Shown: positions 1-5,529 of the stretch, one piece after another
How positions within the stretch are numbered: the first letter of the stretch is position 1
Layout of the letters: every line of letters begins with the position of its first letter
DNA from: Hyphomicrobiaceae bacterium
GTDB taxonomy: Bacteria; Pseudomonadota; Alphaproteobacteria; Rhizobiales; Hyphomicrobiaceae
DNA: 6,091 bases
NCBI GenBank assembly: GCA_013214245.1
Contig: JABSQE010000082.1
Location: 1-6,091, forward strand
Direction: 5' to 3'
Made by a program: the position numbers and the translations under genes
Notes under the pieces: generated by a model
Database searches by the model: none
Told to the model about the DNA's origin: nothing
Seen by the model: only the letters and a program-made list of their open reading frames with translations

Positions 1-373
1 CATTCAAATCTCAAATTACCCAAACACCAAAACCATCACTATTAACCGGGATTACAGCCCAAGCAGCTAATGCACATAACGTGGTGGCAATCGGCGCTAG
101 CAAAAAAACCATCTTATCGGAACTAGCTGGAATTACAGGCTCTTTGAGTACGAATTTTAGCAAATCAGCGAAAGACTGAAATAGACCGAATGGACCTACA
201 ACATTAGGACCTTTACGCATTTGCACCGCTGCCCAGACTTTACGATCCATGAGAAGCAAATAGGCAATAACAAGCAGTAACACGACCATAAGCGCCAAAC
301 TTTGAATCACCGCAAGGATTATTGGCCATCCATACAACCACCAGAAATCAAATGAATCACGCCAGTTTGACAT
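1..373 (-). CDS. nuoH: NADH-quinone oxidoreductase subunit H, N-terminal part, interrupted by an in-frame stop
   Basis: This is the membrane subunit of respiratory complex I that contacts the peripheral arm and forms much of the quinone-binding site. The readable 120 residues show a first transmembrane helix at about 15-42, the conserved DRKVWAAVQ loop (43-51), RKGPN (53-57), SFADLLKF (67-74), KEPVIP (77-82) and a second helix at about 88-110. These match alphaproteobacterial NuoH closely. The ATG is preceded by AGGAG at 381-385 with 7-base spacing, directly after the nuoG stop, which indicates translation in the same operon. After V-W-V-I the frame meets TGA at 11-13 and then continues D-L-N to the window edge. 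The family has W-V-I-A-D-L/I-N here, so the stop replaces a conserved alanine. A full NuoH is about 330-350 residues, and the rest lies outside the window. Whether the gene is truly broken, recoded or affected by a sequence error cannot be decided here. Confidence 0.93.
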
Positions 374-380
374 AAATACG

Positions 381-385
381 CTCCT
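381..385 (-). promoter_or_regulatory. nuoH ribosome binding site
   Basis: AGGAG on the minus strand lies immediately after the nuoG stop codon (TAA, 386-388), 7 bases before the nuoH ATG. The placement fixes the nuoH start and suggests that ribosomes terminating on nuoG can help initiate nuoH. Confidence 0.75.
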
Positions 386-2449
386 TTATTCTGCCGCTAC
401 AGGCGTTTTGTTTGCCTGACTGAGAGCGCTTAATTCTGCCATAATTGAGGATGCACGCGCAATCGGATTACTGAGATAGAAGTCCATTACTATTGACGTA
501 AGCGGCTCAATTCCTACTTTACCATCAAGCCTAAGTAGTCTGTCTATGTCGGAATTATCTGTGCACGACATCATGCCAACGTCTTTCAAAACTGGGGCGG
601 CTCTAAACATTGCATCACGCAATTGTTGGATATTATCATATGGCAATTTAGCATTGAGGCACTCAGATAAAGCACGAATAATCGTCCAATCTTCACGCGC
701 ATCTCCTGGAGGGAATACCGCCCTTGATGTTCGCTGAGCTCTACCTTCAGTGTTAACAAAAGTTGCTATTTTCTCTGTATATGCAGCACCAGGCAAGATC
801 ACATCAGCACGTTGAGCGCCTCGATCACCATGGGTGCCTTGATAAATAACAAAAGCGTCAGATTGCACTTCGATTTCATCTGCTCCCAAATTGTATATAA
901 CTTCTGCGGCGCCACTAACTATTTCAGAGGTTTTTAGGGCACCAATTTTTGGAACAAACTCTAAATCCAAGCCCGCAACCAGCGCGGCCGTGGTATGCAG
1001 CACAGCAAAACCGTTCCAATCTGTCTTTAAAGCTCCTAGAGATTTGGCAAGCCTCGCAATTTTTGACAAAATTGCTTCTCCATCCGGCCGCCTATATACG
1101 CCTGGACCAATTATAAAGATAGGGCGCTCTGCGTCACCTAACCCATCTCGCTCCATGGAAGCTAATGCTGGTCCTGAAGAACCGATAAACTTGTAGGGAT
1201 ATGTAAGTTCGTGCGGTTCGCCAACCACACTAATATTAATTCCACCACCTCGCCAACGCTTTCGGATGCGTCCGTTTAGAACAGCAGCCTCTATACGCGG
1301 ATTAGTTCCTATAAGGACTATAGCATCAGCCTCATCAATCGCGGCAACTCCAGGGTTAAAAACGTACGACGCTCGACCCCACGTAGGATTGAACACCTCG
1401 CCATGTTGTCGGCAATCGATGTTACGAACACCAAGACGACCCATAAGATCCTTAAGGGCAAACATCTCTTCAGCCCCAACCATATCGCCTGCTATAGCTC
1501 CAATAAAACTAGAGTCGGTAGCTCGAATGCGTTCTACGATAGCTTCGAATGCTTCACTCCAGCTCACTGGTTCCAGACGACCGTTTTTACGCAAATAGGG
1601 ACGATCTAATCGTTGGGTGCGTAAGCCATCTGACACATGACGAGTTTTATCTGAAATCCACTCTTCGTTGATATCCTCGTTAAGCCGGGGTAATATGCGC
1701 ATAACTTCTCTAGCTCGAGTGTGAACATGCACAGCTGAACCTAATCCATCCATAACATCGACAGATTCTGTTTTGTGCAGCTCCCAAGGACGAGCATTGT
1801 AAGCCCATGGACGGTGCGTTAGCGCACCAACGGGACACAAATCCACCACATTAGCTGAGAGCTCAGAATCAATACCATGCTTAAGATAGGTAGTAATTTC
1901 CATGTCCTCGCCACGACCTACAGCGCCTAGCTCTTCAACACCAGCAACTTCTGTCATAAATCGAACGCACCTAGTACATTGGATACACCGCGTCATAGAC
2001 GTTTTGATGAGAGGACCGAAATATTTCTCGTCGACAGCTCGTTTATTTTCTTCGTAGCGACTGCCACCTGTCCCATAAACCATGGCTTGGTCTTGAAGAT
2101 CACATTCGCCACCCTGGTCACAGATTGGGCAATCAAGCGGGTGATTAATAAGGAGAAATTCCATGACGCCCTCACGGGCTTTTTTTATAACTTCGGAACG
2201 TGTGTTAATAACATTCGGGGATCCATCACGTGTAGGGCGAATGTCATTCACGGTCATAGCGCAGGAGGCAACGGGCTTGGGCATACCATCTAATTGGACT
2301 AGGCACATACGACAATTTCCGGCAATAGAAAGACGCTCGTGATAGCAAAACCGCGGTATCTCGCGGCCGGCTAATTCACACGCCTGCAATAGACTGGTGC
2401 CACCATCTACCTCGATTTCGTCACCGTCAATGATGAGCTTTCTCGGCAT
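386..2449 (-). CDS. nuoG: NADH-quinone oxidoreductase subunit G (complex I 75-kDa-type Fe-S subunit)
   Basis: This complete 687-residue protein belongs to the peripheral arm of complex I and passes electrons from the NuoEF side toward the quinone. An N-terminal [2Fe-2S] ferredoxin domain carries the N1b ligands C35, C46, C49 and C63. Next comes the His-Cys [4Fe-4S] N5 site (H103, C107, C110, C116), then the N4 site (C155, C158, C161, C205). The remaining part, from about 220, has the molybdopterin-oxidoreductase fold, which in this family carries no molybdenum cofactor. The extra N7 cysteine set found in E. coli and Thermus is absent, as is usual in alphaproteobacteria and mitochondria. The C-terminal NPIARAS segment is also typical. 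The ATG has AAAGGA (2455-2460) 5 bases upstream. nuoH follows after 12 bases. The gene upstream is recJ rather than the usual nuoF. No missing ligand or frameshift is visible. Confidence 0.97.
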   Translation of the reverse strand: MPRKLIIDGDEIEVDGGTSLLQACELAGREIPRFCYHERLSIAGNCRMCLVQLDGMPKPVASCAMTVNDIRPTRDGSPNVINTRSEVIKKAREGVMEFLLINHPLDCPICDQGGECDLQDQAMVYGTGGSRYEENKRAVDEKYFGPLIKTSMTRCIQCTRCVRFMTEVAGVEELGAVGRGEDMEITTYLKHGIDSELSANVVDLCPVGALTHRPWAYNARPWELHKTESVDVMDGLGSAVHVHTRAREVMRILPRLNEDINEEWISDKTRHVSDGLRTQRLDRPYLRKNGRLEPVSWSEAFEAIVERIRATDSSFIGAIAGDMVGAEEMFALKDLMGRLGVRNIDCRQHGEVFNPTWGRASYVFNPGVAAIDEADAIVLIGTNPRIEAAVLNGRIRKRWRGGGINISVVGEPHELTYPYKFIGSSGPALASMERDGLGDAERPIFIIGPGVYRRPDGEAILSKIARLAKSLGALKTDWNGFAVLHTTAALVAGLDLEFVPKIGALKTSEIVSGAAEVIYNLGADEIEVQSDAFVIYQGTHGDRGAQRADVILPGAAYTEKIATFVNTEGRAQRTSRAVFPPGDAREDWTIIRALSECLNAKLPYDNIQQLRDAMFRAAPVLKDVGMMSCTDNSDIDRLLRLDGKVGIEPLTSIVMDFYLSNPIARASSIMAELSALSQANKTPVAAE

Positions 2450-2454
2450 TTTTT

Positions 2455-2460
2455 TCCTTT
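2455..2460 (-). promoter_or_regulatory. nuoG ribosome binding site
   Basis: AAAGGA on the minus strand sits 5 bases before the ATG at 2447-2449, followed by an A-rich spacer. It supports the annotated NuoG start, where the ferredoxin domain also begins (MPRKLIIDG). Confidence 0.7.
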
Positions 2461-2505
2461 AATATCGGTAGTTATAAAAGTTTTGGTAATAGTCACGATT
2501 TTGTC

Positions 2506-2534
2506 AGTATAATTTGCCTAAGTTACAACGATAA
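2506..2534 (-). promoter_or_regulatory. Candidate sigma70-type promoter for nuoGH
   Basis: On the minus strand, TATACT (2506-2511) matches the -10 consensus at five of six positions. The hexamer 17 bases upstream is TTATCG (2529-2534), a weak -35. Transcription would start near 2500, giving a leader of about 50 bases before nuoG. The reason to expect a promoter is the 234-base gap after recJ and the absence of nuoF upstream. The -35 is poor, so this is tentative. Confidence 0.3.
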
Positions 2535-2636
2535 ATCTACAAACACCATAGCTACAGCGTTTATGCCGTTAGCGGCGATTCGGCGCGGATGTACTCTCAG
2601 GTTGTCATAGAACAGCTATCTAAATACTATTCTGAT

Positions 2637-2666
2637 ACTTTGACCGATTTAGATTTAGGTAAAAGT
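2637..2666. repeat. Imperfect inverted repeat downstream of recJ
   Basis: ACTTTGACC (2637-2645) and GGTAAAAGT (2658-2666) are complementary at eight of nine positions, around a 12-base loop that is itself GATTTA repeated twice. It begins 17 bases past the recJ stop codon and could form a hairpin at the 3' end of the recJ transcript. No T-run follows on either strand, so it is not a standard intrinsic terminator. It may protect or process the 3' end, or may be chance. Confidence 0.4.
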
Positions 2667-2683
2667 CTCATGGATTAATATGA

Positions 2684-4504
2684 CTATTGTCGCGGGTCAA
2701 ATGCATCGTCAATTAACAACTCTAACTTGGCACGCCCCCCCCAAGTATCGCGGCGCAAAGTACCTGCGATGTGTATCGGCCTACCATTAGCTTCGAGAAG
2801 AAGTTGTCCAAGTGGCTGATTGCCTGAGCGAAAAGCAATAGCGTCTAACCTAGCCCCATCACTACTTTGAAGTATACAGCGCACATGGCATCCGCCAACA
2901 ATTCTTGCTGATCTCACTGTATGCTCTCCAAAAGCAAAGCGTGGTTGCGGATTGCCTTGTCCATAAGGACCAGCAAGTTCTAAAAGCGTCATAAGTCCAT
3001 CATTAGCAATGCGAGCTGTTAACGCTCCGTCAAGTTCTAAAACAGCCACGTCACGCGCACGCAAGGAAGAATTATGGAGGTAGTCATTCAAAAATCGACT
3101 CAGACTCCTAAATTGATCTCGCATCACTGTAAGCCCCGCAGCCATTGAATGGCCACCACCCTTAACAAGAAAACCTGCTCTAACAGCCGCCCTAACCGCA
3201 GCGCCAACATCCACACCTGCAATGGAACGAAGAGAACCCGCGCCCTGACTTTCGCCATCCCAGGCTATAACACATGACGGCCGGCGAAAACATTCAACTA
3301 AACGGCTAGCCACCAAACCTACCACGCCTTTGTGCCATAATGTCGAGCTTAGAATTATAATCGCAGCTTTCGGATTTGCTTCTAGGGCTGCCTCTCCTTC
3401 TATAATTGCTGCAGCCAGCATTTCAGACTCAATATACTTGCGTTCACGATTCAGCTTATCAAGTTGGATAGCAATATTAGTTGCTTGCATTGTATCTGCT
3501 GTTGACAGCAGAGTTGCACCAAGCCCTGAGTTGCCAATTCTGCCACCTGCATTAATCCGTGGACCTAACACAAATCCCATATGATAAGGCGTAGGAGCTT
3601 GCTTCAGACCTGCAGCGTCAAAGAGCGCTGTAACTCCTACATTCTGTCGGTTATGCATTACTCGCAACCCTTTATTTACGTAAGCTCGATTCAAACCCGT
3701 AAGAGGAACAACATCACAAACAGTTGCAAGCGCCACAAGATCAAGCAGTTGTAAGAGATCAGGCGGTGTTTTTGTCGAGTAATAATTCTTACGGCGTAGA
3801 TCTCGAGTTACAGCAACCAGCAATAGAAAAACAACACCAGCAGCACAAAGTTGTCCTAAACCTGACAAGTCATCTTGACGATTAGGATTAACTACGCCAA
3901 CTGCTCTAGGAAGAAGCTCATCAGCCTGATGATGATCTACAATCACAACATCAACACCAAGGCGCTCCGCAATCTTTAAGGATTCAAAACTGGTCGTACC
4001 ACAGTCGACCGTAACAATTAGGGTAGCCCCTTCATTAGCTAGCATTTCAATGGCACTCGGGTTCGGACCATATCCTTCTATTAATCGATCGGGAATGTAT
4101 ATACGGCCACTTATGTGATGAAAGCCCAAAAAAAGCTGTAATAAAGCTGATGAACATGCGCCATCGACATCGTAATCGCCAAAAATAGCAATTTTTTCGT
4201 TATTGGTAACGGCAGTAGCAATTCGAGCCGCAGAAACATCCATATCGCGAACAGAACTCGGATCAGGCATTAACTCTTTCAGAGAAGGATTGAGAAAGGT
4301 ATCAACTTCATTGAGCCCAACGTCTCGTGCAGCAAGTACGCGTCCCAGAAGTCCAGGCAAATCATAGCGCTGAGTTATAGCAATTGCATTTTTGCGTTGT
4401 TCATTCTGTAATCTCTCCTGCCATCGGAAACCACGAACGGATCGCTTAACATCTAAAAAACCTTGTTTGTCCCCGAACACACTCCACACATCTGCTGCAC
4501 TCAT
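2684..4504 (-). CDS. recJ: Single-stranded-DNA-specific exonuclease RecJ
   Basis: RecJ is a cytoplasmic 5'-3' exonuclease on single-stranded DNA, used in recombinational repair, base-excision repair and mismatch repair. Counted from the ATG at 4504 (606 residues), the DHH-family motifs are DYDVDG (110-115), VDCG (166-169), DHH (190-192) and CDVVPL (263-268), the conserved GPRINAGGRIG (314-324), WHKGVVGLVASR (390-401) and the DHHA1 motif GGGHSMAAG (449-457). A C-terminal OB-fold region follows, including GPYGQGNPQPRF (from about 512). The N-terminal FLDVKRSVRGFRW resembles alphaproteobacterial RecJ. The frame is open upstream to a GTG at 4546 (620 residues) and an ATG at 4522. ATG 4504 is preferred because it has GGAG 7 bases upstream and a TATAAT at 4530-4535 would otherwise lie inside the gene. 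A run of eight G on the coding strand (2735-2742) lies 16 codons before the stop. All metal-binding motifs look intact. Confidence 0.96.
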   Translation of the reverse strand: MSAADVWSVFGDKQGFLDVKRSVRGFRWQERLQNEQRKNAIAITQRYDLPGLLGRVLAARDVGLNEVDTFLNPSLKELMPDPSSVRDMDVSAARIATAVTNNEKIAIFGDYDVDGACSSALLQLFLGFHHISGRIYIPDRLIEGYGPNPSAIEMLANEGATLIVTVDCGTTSFESLKIAERLGVDVVIVDHHQADELLPRAVGVVNPNRQDDLSGLGQLCAAGVVFLLLVAVTRDLRRKNYYSTKTPPDLLQLLDLVALATVCDVVPLTGLNRAYVNKGLRVMHNRQNVGVTALFDAAGLKQAPTPYHMGFVLGPRINAGGRIGNSGLGATLLSTADTMQATNIAIQLDKLNRERKYIESEMLAAAIIEGEAALEANPKAAIIILSSTLWHKGVVGLVASRLVECFRRPSCVIAWDGESQGAGSLRSIAGVDVGAAVRAAVRAGFLVKGGGHSMAAGLTVMRDQFRSLSRFLNDYLHNSSLRARDVAVLELDGALTARIANDGLMTLLELAGPYGQGNPQPRFAFGEHTVRSARIVGGCHVRCILQSSDGARLDAIAFRSGNQPLGQLLLEANGRPIHIAGTLRRDTWGGRAKLELLIDDAFDPRQ

Positions 4505-4511
4505 ATGCCAG

Positions 4512-4515
4512 CTCC
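4512..4515 (-). promoter_or_regulatory. recJ ribosome binding site that decides the start
   Basis: GGAG on the minus strand is 7 bases before the ATG at 4502-4504. The alternative ATG at 4520-4522 has no such site, and the GTG at 4544-4546 has only a GAGG about 13 bases away. This favours the 606-residue RecJ. Confidence 0.65.
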
Positions 4516-4529
4516 ATTTCATAAAAGAT

Positions 4530-4535
4530 ATTATA
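4530..4535 (-). promoter_or_regulatory. recJ promoter -10 element
   Basis: A perfect TATAAT on the minus strand ends 25 bases before the preferred recJ ATG. Transcription would start near 4523, leaving a short leader that contains the GGAG site. No good -35 is present at 16-18 bases upstream (TCTACT or TTCTAC), so the promoter may be weak or need an activator. Confidence 0.45.
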
Positions 4536-4555
4536 ACTGGGCTCACAATCCCAGT
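4536..4555. repeat. Inverted repeat in the recJ promoter, possible operator
   Basis: ACTGGG (4536-4541) and CCCAGT (4550-4555) are perfect inverted arms of 6 bases around an 8-base spacer. The repeat abuts the TATAAT and spans the -10/-35 spacer region of the recJ promoter, a typical place for a dimeric regulator. It is not a motif I recognise. It could also form an RNA hairpin if transcription starts further upstream. Confidence 0.4.
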
Positions 4556-4676
4556 AGAACCTCAAGGAATGAGAAACCTGGCAAAGAGACAGCACTAGCG
4601 GGATAAAATCGAAATCTCTTTCTCCAGTTAAAACTTAATTACCAACAAGATCGGTATTTTTGAGACTGTATGAGAC

Positions 4677-4695
4677 TTGATGGTTTTATCATCAA
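4677..4695. repeat. Inverted repeat next to a plus-strand -35-like site
   Basis: TTGATG (4677-4682) and CATCAA (4690-4695) form perfect 6-base arms around a 7-base spacer. The repeat directly abuts the TTGACA at 4696, so it could be an operator. Repeats of this size also occur by chance in AT-rich DNA. Confidence 0.3.
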
Positions 4696-4726
4696 TTGAC
4701 AATTCAGAATAGAACACTTTTATTAT
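4696..4726 (+). promoter_or_regulatory. Promoter-like sequence facing the imelysin-like gene
   Basis: A perfect -35 hexamer TTGACA (4696-4701) is followed by TTTATT at 17-base spacing (4719-4724) or TATTAT at 19-base spacing (4721-4726). No gene follows closely; the imelysin-like start is about 800 bases downstream. It could serve an unrecognised small RNA or be fortuitous. Confidence 0.22.
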
Positions 4727-5025
4727 TGAAATTGTGACAAAAAACTGCTCAGAGCTTTGCTCATCCCCGTTTATAAAAATAGCCCGACATAGGATTATAT
4801 TAAAGAAAAAAGTTCTTACACCAACGTACTATACAAGTTTGAAAGTAAAATAAAATTACTAACTATAAATCTAACCATATCATTATGGCGTTGATTTAAA
4901 TGTTGAGTGACTTTATATCATTAGGTTTTTGCATATGAGTACCCAGAAACAGACTAAAAACGGCAATAAAACAAAGTGCGGTTTGTAATTAGGAACGCCA
5001 CAGTTAATTCCGTTTGGGCATTCCA

Positions 5026-5054
5026 TTGACCAAATTAGATCACTATTGTATCTA
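5026..5054 (+). promoter_or_regulatory. Weak promoter-like sequence upstream of a terminator-like hairpin
   Basis: TTGACC (5026-5031) matches the -35 consensus at five of six positions. The hexamer after a 17-base spacer is TATCTA (5049-5054), which matches only at the first three bases. It would start a transcript near 5061 that ends at the hairpin and T-run at 5181-5205. Confidence 0.18.
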
Positions 5055-5180
5055 ACTAATGTTACTTATTACGCAGTAATCCTAGTCCAGACTTAAAATA
5101 AATAATATTGTATGCTAAATATGCGCGTTGGTATTTACACCATATGTAGATGAATATGTTTATTCGCTCGACACCTTATC

Positions 5181-5205
5181 TAGTTCTAAGCTGAACTGTT
5201 TTTTT
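5181..5205 (+). terminator. Weak intrinsic terminator-like hairpin
   Basis: AGTTC (5182-5186) and GAACT (5193-5197) pair around a 6-base loop, with one extra T-G wobble outside. Seven T bases (5199-5205) follow. The stem is short and AT-rich, so termination would be weak. No plus-strand gene precedes it, so it would end either an unannotated RNA or nothing. Confidence 0.3.
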
Positions 5206-5313
5206 AATTAGCGTGCATTTTTTAGCGCATCGTTATGGTAAAAGGACAACAAGCAAGTTGCATTCAAAATACAATAAATTCTTATTTTTATACATGAAGA
5301 CTAGCAGGTCACA

Positions 5314-5344
5314 CTTCAGTAAATATACGCCTTTATGGCTGAAG
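5314..5344 (+). repeat. Imperfect hairpin upstream of the imelysin-like gene
   Basis: CTTCAG (5314-5319) pairs with CTGAAG (5339-5344). The inner TAAA (5320-5323) pairs with TTTA (5332-5335), leaving a 3-base bulge and an 8-base loop. An upstream TGAAG (5295-5299) could pair with CTTCA (5314-5318) instead, so two exclusive structures are possible if this is transcribed. The arms are short and the functional meaning is unknown. Confidence 0.35.
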
Positions 5345-5516
5345 CGGTGGATTTCGAAATATTCGTAAGTATATGATAGTTATAAAAAGACCTAATCAGA
5401 AGATTTACATTAAAATGACAAAAGCATACAGCAACCTTATAGCACCTCAAACTTTCCAATATCCAGCAACTACGTCGGGTGCAAAAAATGCTTGCATCAG
5501 ACTTTAACGCAACAAT

Positions 5517-5521
5517 GAGGA
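5517..5521 (+). promoter_or_regulatory. Ribosome binding site of the imelysin-like gene
   Basis: GAGGA lies 8 bases before the ATG at 5530. Other in-frame ATGs at 5488, 5515 and 5539 lack a comparable site at good spacing, so this decides the start. Confidence 0.65.
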
Positions 5522-5529
5522 AATTAGTA

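Larger units (their letters stand above)
4505..5529. other. AT-rich intergenic region between divergent recJ and the imelysin-like gene
   Basis: This stretch of about 1 kb is visibly more AT-rich than the flanking genes and has frequent stops in all frames. The one longer frame (5316-5555, minus, 79 codons) has a composition unlike a protein gene and overlaps the start of the imelysin-like gene on the other strand. I found no tRNA, rRNA or recognisable RNA family. It holds the recJ promoter, promoter-like sites at 4696 and 5026, a terminator-like hairpin at 5181-5205 and a hairpin at 5314-5344. It may be a regulatory region, a site of decayed genes or a home for small RNAs. Confidence 0.6.

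Noticed and set aside
11..13. Genetic code change with TGA read as tryptophan
   Set aside because: The family residue at this place is alanine, Trp elsewhere uses TGG, and the two complete genes contain no in-frame TGA.
1979..2293. Plus-strand open frame of 104 codons inside nuoG
   Set aside because: It is antisense to the conserved Fe-S region of nuoG and shows no protein family features. The other plus-strand frames within nuoG and recJ are rejected for the same reason.
2565..2576. GCCG-TTAG-CGGC hairpin as a recJ terminator
   Set aside because: The stem is only 4 bases and no T-run follows on either strand.
2589..2678. Plus-strand frame of 29 codons in the recJ-nuoG gap
   Set aside because: It has no ribosome binding site, resembles nothing I know, and overlaps the inverted repeat at 2637-2666. 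Too short to support.
4935..4988. Plus-strand frame of 17 codons (starts MSTQKQTK) with AGG 9 bases upstream
   Set aside because: Very short, with only a minimal AGG as ribosome site and no promoter or conservation evidence.
5294..5368. Plus-strand frame of 24 codons upstream of the imelysin-like gene
   Set aside because: No ribosome binding site, and no reason to expect a leader peptide beyond its position.
4505..5529. CRISPR array, insertion sequence, attachment site or tRNA in the intergenic region
   Set aside because: No regularly spaced repeats, no transposase remnant with terminal repeats, and no tRNA T-loop or anticodon-arm pattern was seen by eye on either strand.
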